Part shown: positions 1-13,000 of the stretch, piece by piece
Layout of the letters: each line of letters opens with the position of its first letter
Position numbering within the stretch: the first letter of the stretch is position 1
From: Heterohyrax brucei
Taxonomy: Eukaryota; Chordata; Mammalia; Hyracoidea; Procaviidae
Direction of reading: 5' to 3'
Length of the DNA stretch: 64,000 bases
Assembly: GCA_028571685.1 (NCBI GenBank)
Contig: CM053140.1
Location: 218,321,323 to 218,385,322 of the forward strand
Made by a program: the position numbers and the translations under genes
The notes under the pieces: generated by a model
The model's input: the letters and a program-made list of their open reading frames with translations, nothing else
Told to the model about the DNA's origin: nothing
Databases searched by the model: none

Positions 1-1117
1 GAGAAGCTGTGGAGAAATTGGAGCACTCCTACAGTGCTGGTGGGATTGCAAAATGGTAAAACCTCTTTGGAAAGCAATCTGGTGCTTTCTTAAAATGCTG
101 GAAATAGATACACCATTTGATGCTATAATCCCACTGCTTGGAATATATCCGACAGAATTAAGGGCAATCACATGAACAGATACATGCACAGACCATAATT
201 GCAGCACAGACTACAACTGCAAAAAGCTGAAATCAACCCAAATGCCCAACAACAGACGAATGGATAAACAAACTATGGTACATGTATTCAGTGGAACACT
301 ATGCAATGATAAAGAACGAAGATGATTTCAGAAGCATCTCATAACCTAGTTTCACCTGGAAGACATTATGTTGAGTGAAATCAGTCAGCAGCATCAGTAT
401 AAATACTTCATGAGACCCTTAGTATAAGGACTTAAAAATAGAGTCATGTACAGAAGAAAAGACTCTTTGATGGCTACCATGGAGGGAAAGGAGAGAGGGA
501 GAGGACTGGTTGTAGATTAGATAGTTGATAGAAATTTGGTTGGGTGACAGTATACAACAGAAAGAAGATCATCTTAACTGGACTTCAGCATAAACTGAAA
601 ACTCTTTTACCCCTAGCCCAGGGGTAGCAGGGACAGGCGTCCGAGGACTATGCTCTCTGGGGACATCGAGGCCAGTTGCCATAACTAGCCTACTGCTAAG
701 AGAGTCTTCTGCAACCCATATAGGTAAGTAGCATCTGGGATCTTAAAACCTAGCAACCTGCCATCTGAGGTATACCAAATGATACCATCTCAGCTGAATC
801 AGATGATCACCAAGGATGACGAAGACATAAGAGAATAAGAGCCCAGATGACAGAAGGACCTACATGTATGGATGACTGTATCAACCAACATGTGATCAGA
901 AGAAGCAGATGGTGCCTGGCCACCAGCAATGACAGCCATGATGGGGCACAAATGTTGGGTCCCGGTGGCAACACACAAAAAAGAAGGATAGATCTCAAAA
1001 ACTCCACTAAAAGCCCACAATTGATGGTAACATGGCCCAGGACTTCCCCTGGCAGCATCGTCCCTAGACCTGCTGTTGTCCCTGATCATTATTCACTACT
1101 GAGATCAGATCAACACC
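1..1117 (+). mobile_element. L1 LINE copy A: end of ORF2 and part of the 3'UTR
   Basis: Positions 1-420 encode the last ~140 residues of L1 ORF2, including the cysteine-rich C-terminal stretch (GGIAKW-like, then the region ending in LSEISQQ). They line up with 59990-60407 of copy E. Positions 421-1117 are the L1 3'UTR, with the motif GTCTTAAAACC near 740 and the block ending CTACTGAGATCAG near 1105 that also occurs in copy B at about 4483. The 3' part of the UTR and the A-tail are missing at the junction near 1117. The start of the element lies outside the window. It is dead: several in-frame stops. Confidence 0.85.
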
Positions 1118-4100
1118 ACAACAAAAAGACCCCAGGAGAAAGACACTAAGACACATTATAATCAAGCTTAATAAAATCAAATATAAACAGAGGCTCTTAA
1201 AGTCAGTGAGGCTTAAAGCAAAGCCAGCATTCAGAAGAAGCCCTGTAGGCTTTTGTCTGAGTTCTTGGCAGAAACAATGGTGGCAAGAAGGCAGTGGGAT
1301 GATACATTCAAAGCATTGAAAGAAAAAAGCTTTCAACCAATAATTGTATATCCTGAAAAATTATCTCTCAAACATGAAGATGAAATTAAGACATCCACAG
1401 ATAAAGAGACTTTGTAAAAACCATACTAAAACTACAAGAAATACTGAAGAAGCTCTTTGCTTAGAAAAACAAAAACATTACGTGTATACTTACAGAGACA
1501 ATGTAAGATACAGCATCCAGAATTTTACTCAGTTAGGGAAGTCATAAAACTCAATCAAAACTGCAATATTAAAAGAAGGGAAGCAGTGATCATATCACAA
1601 AAATTATGACACCAGCACTCTGAAAAGTGACATATATTATAGTAGTTATAACTCTTTTATATGGAGAGGAAATTAAACATATGCAGAAATTGAATTCTGG
1701 TTTCAATTTAGAATATTGAGGGGAATCATAGAGGTAGCTGCAGAGCAAAATCACAATGCAACATATCAAAACAAGACACATAAGACAACAACAACACAAT
1801 ACAACACAAAACAACACACTATGACACATAATACAAATCAACAAACACAAAACCAACACTGAAAATGATGAAAAGTCAACACGTAAAGAATGACACAGAA
1901 GAGAATATTAAGAGCAACACAGTAAAACATCAACAAAAGAAAAACAAATGCATCAAAATGACAGCACTCAACACACACCGATCTGTAATTACACTGAATG
2001 TAAATGAACTGAAAGCTCCAATAAAAGGACAGCAAGTGACACCCTGGACCAAAAGATACAATCCATCCATATGTTGCTTACAAGAAACATACATTAGACT
2101 CAAAGATATGAACAAACTGAAAATCAAAGGATGGAAAAATATATACCAAAGCAACAACATACAAAGAAGAGAAGGACTGTCAGTACTAATCTCACATAAA
2201 ATAGACTTTAATTTAAAATCTACCATCATGAACAAAGATAGTCACTGTTGCTGAAAGTTTCAATACATTAAGCAGGACATGACAACATTAAATATTTATG
2301 CGCCCAATACCACAGCATCTAAATGCATTGAACAAACACTGACTATGTTGAAAAATGAGATAGATCACTCCACAATAATAGTTGGATGCTTCAACACTCC
2401 ACTTTCAGAATGGACAGATCATCTGGAAAAAATGCTCAGTAAAGATATAGAAGATTTTATTGTAACAATTAACAAACTAGACTTCATCGACATATACAGA
2501 ACAAAAAAGTATGCTTTTTCTCCAATGCACATGAAACATTTTCTGGAACAGAACATGTGTTGGGATATAAAGCAAGTCTTAACAAAATCCAAAACATTGA
2601 ATTATTGCAAAATGTTTTCTCAGACCATAAACTCATGAAAGTTGAAATCAAAAGCAGAAAAAAACATAGGTAAAAACTTGAACTCATGGAAACTGAACAA
2701 CACCTGCTCAAAATCCATGGATTATAGACGAAATCAAGAGTGAAATAAAGAAATTTATGGAAACAAATGAGAATGAAAACACTTCCTACCAGAAACTATG
2801 GGATACAGCAAAAGCAATGCTAAACGGTCACTGTATCTCTACAAGAGCACACACTCATGATGAAGAAAGAACCCAAACCAAAGAATTAATCCTATAACTT
2901 GAACAAGCAGAAAGAGAGCAACAAAGGAACCCCTCAGGCTCAAGAAGAAAACAGATAATAAAGATTACAGCAAAACTAAATGAATTAGAGAATAGAAAGA
3001 AAATTGAAAGAATTAAGAAATGAAAAGCTGATTTTTTAAAAGATCAACCAAATTGATAAAACATTAGCTAAACTTACAAAAGAAAAATAGGAGAGGAAAT
3101 AAATAACCCAAACAAGAAATGAGATAGGACATATCATAACAGACCCAACTGAAATCAAAGGTATCATAACAGAATACTATGAAAGCCTGTAGGCTAACAG
3201 ATTTGAAAACCTAGAGGAAATGGACAAATTTCTAGATATATATCACCTACCAAAATTATCAAAAGGTGAAGTACAACAAATTAATAAACCCATTACAAAG
3301 GAAGAAATTGAAAATCACCTACCATAAAGAATCCTGGCCCACATGGCTTCATCTACCAAACTTTTAGAGAAGAGTTAGCGCCAATGCTACTGAGACTATA
3401 TCACAGCATAGAAATGGGATGGAATACACCCAAATTCATTTATGAAGCCAGCAAAACCCTGACACCAAACCCAGGGAAAGATCCCATGAAGAAAAAAATT
3501 ACAAACCCATACCACTCATGAACCTAGATGACAAAATTTTCAACAAAATCCTAGCCAATAGAATTCAAAGGCATATCAAAAAAATAATTAACCATGACCA
3601 AGGTGTATTCATACCAGGGATGCAAGGCTGGTTCAACATTAGAAAAAAATAATTAATGTAATCAACCACATAAGTAGCACAAAAGATAAGAATCACTTGA
3701 TTTTGTCAACTGATGCAGAAAAACATTTGACTAAGTCCAGCAGCCATTCATGCTAAAAATCTCAGCAAAATAGGAATAAAGGGGAAATTCCTTGATGCAG
3801 CAAGGGCCATCTATAGAAAGCCAACTGCCTACAACATCTTAAATGGAGAGATACTGAAAGAACTCACCCTTAGAGCAGGAACTAGACAAGAATGTCCATT
3901 CTCATCACTTTTATTCAACACTGTAGCAGAGGTTCTAGCCAGAGCAATTAGACAAGACCAAGAAATAAAGAGCATTTGCATCAGGTAAGAAGAAGCAAAA
4001 ATCTCCCTATTTGCAGATGGTACAACTGTATATGCAGAGAATCCTAAAATCCATCAGTAAACTACTCAAACTAACAGAAGAGTTTAACAAAGTATCAGAG

Positions 4101-4771
4101 CATAAGATAAACATGAGCAAATCAGTAGGATTCCTGTATATCAACAAAGAGATCATGAAAGAAGAAATCACAAAATCAATACCATTTACTTAGCCTCCAA
4201 GAAAATAAAATACCTAGGAATACATCTAACTAGAGAAATAAGAGACATATTCAGAGAGAACTACAAGACCTTACTGCAAGAAATCAAAGAGACTTACATA
4301 AATGGAGGAACTTACCCTGCTCACGGATGGGACACAGAATGTTTAGTCCCTGTGGCAATACGGGAAAAAGAGGGGTGCTGCTCAAAAACTCTACTGAAAG
4401 ACCACGCCTGATGATCTGACAGCTTGTGGTATCCCCTGGGAACATGGCCCCTAGACCTCCTGCTGCCCCTGTACAGAAAATACTACTGAGTTCAAGTCTT
4501 GACTGGACTCAGGGACTCAATATGACCATATGTTGTGTGTATACTATGGTTCTATACATTTATAAGATGCTGTCCTACTGGTCTCCTTCTAGATGTGAGA
4601 GGAGACGGTAGAGAGGAGGATACAGGAGATTGTTAAGAGGATACAAGTATAGAATGAAAAAGAGGAGTGTGCTATCACTGGGGAAGGAATGCAGAGGGAG
4701 CTGTAGACAGGCAGGCATGCAAATTTAATTTGGATTGTGTACTTTCACTTAATCACAATTAAAATAAAAAA
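1118..4771 (+). mobile_element. L1 LINE copy B, 5'-truncated and internally deleted
   Basis: It starts inside the C-terminal half of ORF1 (ETPRHIIIKL-like region at about 1140). ORF1 ends near 1465, an inter-ORF spacer runs to 1957, and ORF2 covers 1958-4321. ORF2 is then joined abruptly at about 4322 to the 3'UTR: the sequence passes from the GRLN region (ending ACGGATGG) straight to ACAGAATGTTTAGTCC. The whole C-terminal third of ORF2 is therefore missing. The element ends in an A-rich tail at about 4753-4771. It is older than copies D and E, judged by the number of stops and indels. Confidence 0.82.
1958..4321 (+). pseudogene. L1 ORF2 remnant (endonuclease and reverse transcriptase), copy B
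   Basis: ORF2 is the L1 endonuclease/reverse transcriptase. The start is the ATG of MTALNTHRSVITLNVN, where the Asn of the NVNEL motif is the conserved metal-site region. The endonuclease continues through CLQETYIRLKD (about 2075) to the VGCFNTPLS segment (about 2380). Finger and palm motifs of the reverse transcriptase follow. The catalytic FADD box reads FADG at 4010-4021, so one catalytic Asp is lost. Stops and frameshifts occur every 100-400 bases, and the C-terminus is deleted after 4321. Confidence 0.8.
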
Positions 4772-5575
4772 AGAAAGGAGAAAGATGAGGCACAATGTAG
4801 CAGAGCTTAAAGAGAAAGTAAACACGCTACAAGAAAACACTGAGTGGCAAAAATTGGAAATTCAGAAAATTAATTATAAAATAACAGCATTAGACAACTC
4901 AGTAGTAAGTCAAAGGAGTAAGACTGAGGTAAGGGAGGATGAATAAGTGAGACTGAAAATAAATCACATAATATCATCCATTTGAGGAAAGATCAGACAA
5001 AAGTATTTAAAAACATCAAGAAACACTAAGAATTATGTAGGGCTCTATAAAAAAGGAATAACCTATGAATTACTGGAGTACCAGAACAGAGGGTACAACT
5101 GAAAATGCAGAGAGAATTGTCTAAAGTTTGTTGACAAAAAACTTCCATGATATCATGAAATAAGAGAAGACACCTATCAGAGATGGTCCTTGAGCTCCAC
5201 ACAAGCTAGATCCCAAAAGAAAGACACCAAGGCATATTATAATCAAACTTGCCAAAACTAAAGACAAGGAGATAATTTTAAAATAGCTGGAGAGAAACAA
5301 AAAATAACTGACAAAGAGGAATCAATTAGACTAAGCTCAGACAACTGAGCAGGAACCATGCAGGCAAGAAGGAATGGGACAGCACATACAGTCTTGTGGA
5401 AAATAATTGCCAGCCAAGAATTACATATCCAGTGAAATTGTCTCTCAAATATTATGGTGAAATCAGGACATTTCAAGATAAACAGAAATGTAGCCCAAAG
5501 CCAAGTGCCATCGAAATGTAGGGCACTTGCAAAAAACAAACCAAAACTACAAAGCATACTAAAAGGGGACTCCTT
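4772..5575 (+). pseudogene. L1 ORF1 remnant, copy C
   Basis: ORF1 encodes the L1 RNA-binding coiled-coil protein. The 5' end is truncated within the coiled coil (AELKEKVNTLQENTE at about 4800, heptad-like and rich in K, E, L and Q). The RNA-recognition part follows (LLEYQNRGYN-like at about 5070), then the C-terminal domain (DPKRKTPRHIII equivalent at about 5215, and PRITYPVKLSLKY-like at about 5420). Frameshifts and stops break it into at least four frames. Confidence 0.75.
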
Positions 5576-6154
5576 TGGTTAGAAAACCAATAACACCAGG
5601 TAACAATTCAACATCACAACACAGAATAGAGCAATGGGATATCAACCAAACTAGAGGAATTACAAATATAAATTATAGGCAAAATTCTGAAAACAGGGAA
5701 ACAGAGACATCATTATGTAAACATTATACTAAAAAAAGAGGGACCCAAAAGAGAAAATGTAGGTATATATTTTGCATATACAGAGGAAATCAAGGCAATA
5801 CAAAGAAATTAGAGACTGGTTTAAACTTAGAAAAAGAAAGTTAACTATTAAGGTAACCACAAAGAAAACTATCAAAAAATCCTACACATCAAAATTAAGA
5901 AAACAAGAAAAAAATGAAGTCACAGCAAATACAGTATGACCAACATTTAAAAAGATGAAAATACACAAAGAAAAAAAACTCAGAACAGAAAATTAAATGG
6001 AATAAAGGACTTGTCTACAACATACACAAAAAAGACACCAAAATGACAGCACTAAGCACATGCTTATCAATAATAACACTGAATGTAAATGGAGTGATGA
6101 GCCAATAAAGAGACAGAGTATCAGTCTGGATTAAAAAAAAATGATGCAGCTATA

Positions 6155-6708
6155 CGAGTTCCAACAACTAGGTCCACAAACTTAATTGTTCTAAGCACTA
6201 TATACCACTGTGCTGAATATCACTATGGTCACCTTTAAAGTACTCCTCTTGGGAAGCTATGAACTGATGCCAGTGCCTATTCCACCCTTTAAAGCAATTT
6301 TGGAACTCTTTCTAGAACAGCCATTGCACGCAGTGGCAAGCTGGCAAGTTTACAAACTTAATGGTATAAATGTCTGTGAGGGAGTTTTTCGCTAGCAAAC
6401 AAATAACTGTTTTGAGACATCCTCTCTACTCACCCGGCCTGGCCCCCAATGACTTTTTTCTTTACCCGAAGATAAATGAAATACTGAAAGGAAGACCTTT
6501 TGATGACATTCAAGACATTAAGGGTAATGATGACAGCTCTGATGGCTTTTCCAGAAAGGGTTCCAAAATTGCTTTGAAGGGTGTTCTAGGTGCTGGCATT
6601 AGTTCATAGGTTCCCAGGGAGAGTACTTCAGAGGTGAAGTGATATTCGGCAATGAGGTATGTAGTACTTTTTCTAGGATGAGTTTGCAAACTTATTTGGT
6701 AGTCCTCA
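6155..6708 (+). mobile_element. Mariner-derived non-autonomous DNA transposon, copy 1 (inside L1 copy C)
   Basis: The element is flanked by TA on both sides (6153-6154 and 6709-6710), the mariner target. Long terminal inverted repeats of at least 80 bp begin near CGAGTTCCAACAACTAGG at the left and end near TTTGGTAGTCCTCA at the right. The right end, reverse-complemented, matches the left end. About 6380-6560 encodes a recognisable mariner transposase piece (TVLRHPLYSPGLAPNDFFLYP, the region of the third catalytic acid). The N-terminal DNA-binding half is deleted, so it cannot move itself. Removing it rejoins the L1 ORF2 frame across ATGCAGCTATACGCCGCC. Confidence 0.9.
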
Positions 6709-7714
6709 TACGCCGCCTATAGGAGACACACTTTAGACTCAAAGACATGAACAAACTACAACTCAAAGGATGGGGAAAAATGTATCAAGCTAATAACATT
6801 AAAAAAAGAGCAGGAGTCGCAATATTAATCTCTGATGAAATAGACTTTAAAGTAAAATCCACCATGTTGGATAAGAAAGGCTCAATATTCCAGGAGGACA
6901 TAACCATATTAAATATTTATGCACCCAAAGACAGGGTTCCAAAATAAATGAAACAAACACTAACTCCACTGAAAACAGAAATAAACAGCTCCACAACAGT
7001 AGTAGGAGACTTCAACACACCACCCTCAGTGAAGGTTAAAACATATAGAAAACAGCTCAGTAAAGACACAGAAGATCTAAATGCCACAGTCAACCTACCT
7101 GATCTCACAGACATAGATAAAACACTCCACCCAACAGCAGACAAGTATACTTGCATCTCCAACGCATATGGAACAGTCTCCAAAAGTGACTGCATATTAC
7201 GCGACAGAGAAATCCTTAACAAAATTCAAAGTACTGAAATAACACAAAGCAGTTTTAAGACCACAAAGCCATAAAATTAGAAATCAATAACAGAAAAAAG
7301 ATGAAAAAAAAATTAAACAACATTTCACTCAAAAATGATTGGTAATAGAGAAATTAAGAATGGAATAAAACACTTCATAGAATCAAATGAGGAGGAAAAC
7401 ACATCCTACCAGAACCTATGGGACACAGCAGAAGCAGTGCTCAGAGGTCAATTTATCTCAATAAATGCATATATCCAAAAAGAAGGAAGGGCCCAAATCA
7501 AAGAATTAACTCTATAACTTCAAAAAGTGGAAAGAGAGCAGCAAAAGAAACCTCTAGGCATCTGAAGAAGGCAAATAATAAAACTTAGAGCAGAACTAAA
7601 TGAAACAGAAAATAGAAAAATGATTGAAAAAGTTAACAAGACCAAAAGCTAGTCTTTTGCAAACATCAACAAATTTGAGAAACCATTGGCCAAAGTTATA
7701 ACAAAAAACAGAGG

Positions 7715-8702
7715 ACGGGGGCAGAGTCAAGATCGTGGACTAAGCACACTTCTCCTAATATCCCTCGGGAAACTAAGACCTGAATTGATAATCGAACGGA
7801 GTCTTCTGGTCACCTAGTGAGCCTCCAGGACACGGCAGGACTTCATGTCACTGATCGAAAAACTTCCACTCTTCCGCTGACTCCTGCTTCCGGCTAGCCC
7901 TGGCTCTCACGGACTGAAGATAAACACACCATTTTGACTTTTTTTTTTCCCTGTCTGGGCCAGCAGGCAGAACTGGGTCTTGCCTAGCAGCTAGACTCAG
8001 AAGCACTGCTGAGGGGATAGGCAAGCGAAACTCCCATATTTTGAGAGCCAGGCTTAGGATTCTGCTAATCTAGTCACTTTGGGCCTGTCTTTTTATCACT
8101 GCCACAGTGGAGTTCGTACAGAACCACACTGCCAGGGTGCGGGACGCCATGTTGGATAAGGAGATTTTAGCAGGACTTAATTCCTAGCCTGGGAGCAAGT
8201 GCCTGCAAACAGGACAGTGCTTCTCTGACAGAAAAGCAGTAATTTACACAGTGTCGCCTATGGTGGGGGTTCGGCAATAGAGGCAGAGGAATCACTACCT
8301 CTCAGCACCTTTAGCCCCTCTACCTGCTACCTGTGTGGAGGGTGCCATCTTGGATATGGTGGCTGCAGTTGAACCTATTTCTTAGCTTGGGAGCCAGAGC
8401 CTGCCCACAGGAGAGCACTTTTCTACCAGAAAAGCAGTAGTTTAAACAGTGTTGTCTAAGGCTGGGCCCTGTCAGCAGAGGCCAACAGGGCAGTAGCACT
8501 GCTCTATTTTGAACTAGTTTGTATCATCTGGGGTTGGATATAGAAGTGCTTACTTTGCCAGTTGGGAAAAGGGACTTCTACATCTGAAAACCTGACTGAC
8601 TTGAGAAGTGGTCAGATACGTTTTGCTTTACATTTCAAGACAGCCTAGAGTAACATCAGCAGTCCAACCTCATAGTATCTCCTCCAGCCTCTACTTACTC
8701 AC
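7715..8702 (+). promoter_or_regulatory. L1 copy D 5'UTR promoter region with two tandem units
   Basis: Aligns over its length with the 5'UTR of copy E. Two imperfect units of about 199 bp begin at GGACGCCATGTTGG (8142) and at GGTGCCATCTTGG (8341). Each then carries CCTAGCCTGGGAGC- or CTTAGCTTGGGAGC-type sequence and an AGAAAAGCAGTA core. CCATNTT is a YY1-type site on the minus strand. The YY1-like AAGATGGCGG at the extreme 5' end of copy E is mutated here to AAGATCGTGG. No coding potential is seen. Confidence 0.7.
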
Positions 8703-9656
8703 ATGGGACCCAAAAAGCAACAGACACTTGTGGCATACAGGAAATCACCCACGGCTTCAGAAGGCTCCCAAACAAAACAACCAAGGAGTTTTCCAGATGA
8801 AGAAACTTTTCTGAAATCATCAGAAAGTGAGTACAAAATGATTACATACAGAGTGCTTCTAGACCTTACACGAAATGCAGCAGAACAAAAGGAAAAGTTA
8901 AATATGCTGTTCAATTTGATGGAACACCAGTACTCTAAAATCCAGCAGATTAAGAACAAAATCAAAGACATAGAAACTTCCATTCAAAGCCAAGAAAACA
9001 GAATGGAACATGGAAAAAACAATTTCTGACTTGAAAGACAGAGCTACTGATGCCAGTGTCTATGAACAGAAATCAGAAAAAAGAAACATGAAAAATGAAG
9101 AAGGATTAAGAAGCATGTGAGACTCTGTTAAGAGGAATAACCTTGAATTAATTGGAGTCCCTGAACAGGATGAGACACCTGAGGATGCAGAGAGTATCGT
9201 TGCTGAGCTGCTGAAAGAAAACTTCCCAGAAATCATGAAGGAAGAGAATATAGACATCTCAGATTCATATCATATACCACCCAATATAAATCTTAAAGGA
9301 AAGACTCCAAGACATATTATAATCAAGCTTAACAAAATGAAATATAAGCACCAACTCTTAAATGCAGCAAGACTCAAAGCAAAGCTAACATTCAGAGGGA
9401 AACCCTGCAGGCTTTCTTCAGATTTCTCAGCAGAAACAATGCTGGCACAGAGACAGCGGCATGACACATTCAAAGCCTTGAAGGAGAACTTCCAACCAAG
9501 AATTATATATCCTGCAAAACTATCTTTCAAATACAAAATGTAATGAAGACATTCACAGATAAACAGAAAGTCAGAGACTTTGTAAAAACCAAACCAAAAC
9601 TACAAGAAATACTGAAAGAAGTTCTTGGCTTTGGCTTAGAAGAACAAAACCACTAA
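8703..9656 (+). pseudogene. L1 ORF1 (RNA-binding chaperone), copy D, frameshifted
   Basis: ORF1p binds L1 RNA as a coiled-coil trimer. The start is MGPKKQQTLVAYRKSPTASE, chosen because copy E has the same ATG and sequence. Residues ~45-100 are heptad-rich (LLDLTRNAAEQKEKLN and ETSIQSQENRME). The frame shifts near 9009-9027 and a stop follows. The RRM-like part is in other frames at 9060-9230 (LIGVPEQDE, ELLKENFPEIMKEE). The C-terminal domain, from HIPPNINLKGKTPRHIIIKL at about 9275, shifts frame at 9541. The original stop is TAA at 9654-9656. Expected length is about 320 residues. Confidence 0.83.
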
Positions 9657-10078
9657 CTTTATATTTTAGAACAACACATTACTCAGAACTCTACTCAGTT
9701 AGTGAAGGCTCCAAAGTCAATCACAGCTTTAATACTGAAAGAAGCAATCCAGGGATTATCATGAAAACTATGGTGCCATCATATTAAAAAGAGGGATGTA
9801 CTACAGTCGTTATAGTCCTTCCAGATGGAGAGGAAGATGACAAGACTGGTACTAATTAAAATTGGGTCTACATATAGTTTATTAAGGGGGATCATAAGGA
9901 CAGCTGTAAAGCACAACAAAGATGTAACATACCATACCAAGAAATGTAACACAGGAGTCTCAACAACTACAAAACCAGCTCTGAAAAAGGTGAAAAATCA
10001 ACTCCCAAAAAAGAATGTCCCAGAACAGACTAATAAGAACGACAGAGAAAACATCAACACAAAAATAAACATATCACA

Positions 10079-13000
10079 ATGGCAGCAGTGAACACATACC
10101 TATTAATAATTAGATTGAATGTGAATGGACTGAATGCTCCAGTAAAGAGACATTGAGTGACATCTTGGATCAAAAGACATGAACCATCCATATCTTGTCT
10201 ACAAGAAACTCACTTCAGACCTAAAGATAGGAACAAACTGAAAATTAAAGGGTGGAAGAATATATATCAAGCTAACAATGAACAAAGAAGAGCCAATGTG
10301 GCAATTCTAATCTCAGACAAAATCAATTTTAATGTAAAATGCACCAGCATGAACAAAGATGGACACTATTTATTGCTGAAAGATTCAGTACACAAGCAAG
10401 ACTTAACTATATTAAATATTTATGCACCTGCCCAGCCACCACCAGTGATAGCCATGATGGAGCTCACAGAGAGGAGTCTCACTGGCAACACAAGAATAAA
10501 AAGGGGAGCATCTTGAGATCTCCACTAAAAGACCTCAATTGATAATCCAGCGGTTTCAGGGTTCCCCTGAGAGCATGGCCCCTTGCCCTGATGCTGCCCT
10601 CACCCATAAACTATAATGAAGGTCCACTCTTTGGACAGGAAATGGATTGGACTTGGCAATGCAGAGTGACCATATATTGGATGCACCTTATGGTTTTATA
10701 CATATATAGGATATCATCCTGCTGACCTCTGGCTGGAGGAAGGAGAGTAGGTGGAGAGGAGGGGAAAGGAGGCTGTTGGGAGAATGAGACATGTATGGAG
10801 CAGAGAGGAATAGTGTGGTGTCACCAGACAGGGAGAGCAGTGGAAGCTGTATACAGGTGGGCATGTAAATTTATACAGGAATGTACATTTTCACTCAGTC
10901 ATGTTAAATAAAAAATATATACATATATTTACGCACCTAATATCAGAGCACCTAAATAAGTGAAAGAAACACTGACTACATTCAAAAAAGAGTTAGATCA
11001 CTCCACAATAATATTGGGAGACTTCAACACTCCACTATCAACACTGTACAGATCATCTAGAAAAAAGTTCAGTAAAGATTCAGAAGACCTCATTGTCACA
11101 ATTAATCAACTAAACCTCATCGATACATACAGAAATTTCCACCCATCAGCAGACAACTACACCTTCTTCTCCAGTGCACATGGAACATTCTTCAGAATTG
11201 ATCGCGTGTTAGGACATAATGCAATTCTCAACAAAATCCATACCATTGAATTACTGCAAAGCATTTTCTCAGATCATAAAGCCATAAAAATTGAAATCAA
11301 TAGCAGAAAAAAACATAGATAGAAAGTGGAACTCTTGGAAACTGAACAACATCTTGCTCAAAAAACCATGGGTTATAGAAGAAATCAAGAATGATATAAA
11401 GAAATTCATGGATTCCAATGAGAATGAAAACACTTCCTATCAGAACCCATGGGATACAGCCAAAGCAGTATTCAGAGGTCTGTTTATCTCCATAAATGCA
11501 CACATCTGGAAGGAAGAAAGAAACCAAATCAAGGAACTAACCTTACAGCTTGAACAAGTACAGAGAGACAAACAGAGGAACTCCTCAGTCACCAGAAGAA
11601 AACAGAACATAAAGATTAGAGCAAAGCTAAATGAATTAGAGACTAGAAAAATAATTGAAAAGACCAAAAGCTGGTTTTTTGAAAAGATCAACAAAATTGA
11701 TAAACCACTGGCTAAACTTACAAAAGAAAAGCAGGAAAGGAAACAAATAACCCAAATAAGTAATGAGAGGGAAGTTGTCACAACAAATCCAACAGAAATC
11801 AAAAATATCATAACAGAATACTATGAAAGACTGTACTCTAACAAATTTGAAAACCTAGAGGAAATGGACAAATTCCTTGATTCATATCACCTACCCAAAT
11901 TATCACAAGGTGAAGCAGAACAACTTAATAAACCCATCACAAAGGAAGAGATTGAAAAAGTCATCAAAACACTGCCAACCAAAAAAAGGCCCGGGCCCAG
12001 ATGGCTTCACTGCAGAATTCTACCAAGCTTTTAGAGAAGAGTTATCTCCAATTAATGTGATTAACCACATAAATATCACAAAAGACAAGAATCACCTGAT
12101 TTTGACCGTTGATGCAGAAAAGGCGTTTGATAAAGTCCAACACCCATTCATGCTAAAAAAACTCTTAGCAAAATAGGAATAGACAGAAAATTTCTGAATG
12201 AAATAAGGGCCATTTATACAAAGCCAATTGCCTACATCACCTTGAATGGAGAGAGACTGAAATACTTTCCCTTGACAACAGGAACTAGACAAGGATGCCC
12301 ACTCTCACCTCTCTTATTCAACATTGTACATGAAATTTTAGCCAGAACAATTAGACAAGATGAAGAAATAAAGGGCATCTGCATCGACAAAGAAGAAGTC
12401 AAAATCTCCCTGTTTGCAGATGATATGATTGTATATGCAGAGAATCACAAAGAATCTATAAGTAAACTACTCAAACTGATAGAAGAGTTCAGCAAAGTCT
12501 CAGGATACAAGATAAACATAAGTAAATCAGTAGGATTCCTTTATACTAACAAGACTGTTGATGAAGAAATCATCATATCAATACCATTTATGATAGCCCC
12601 TAAGAAGATAAAGTACCTAGGAATTAGTCTAATCAGAGAAATAACAGACCTTTACAAAGAGAAATACATGCCCTTGCTACAAGTAACTAAGAGAGACTTA
12701 GATAAATGGAAAAACCTGCCCTGCTCATGGATAGGAAGACTTAACATTGTGAAAATGTCTGTTTTACCCAAAGCAATGTACTTATATAATGCAGTCCCAA
12801 TACAAATTCCAGTGTCATTTTTTAATGAGATGGAGAAACAAATCACCAAATTTGCTTGGAAAGGGAAGAAGCCCCAGATAAGTAGGATACTACTAAAGAA
12901 GAACACACTGGGAGGCCTCACATTACCCGACCTTAAAACACACTACACTGCCACCGTAGTCAAAACAGCCTGGTACTGGTACAACAACAGACAGATCGAT

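Noticed and set aside
847-1149. 100-codon frame in the 3'UTR of L1 copy A
   Set aside because: It is 3'UTR sequence, shared in part with copies B, D and E, where the frame is broken.
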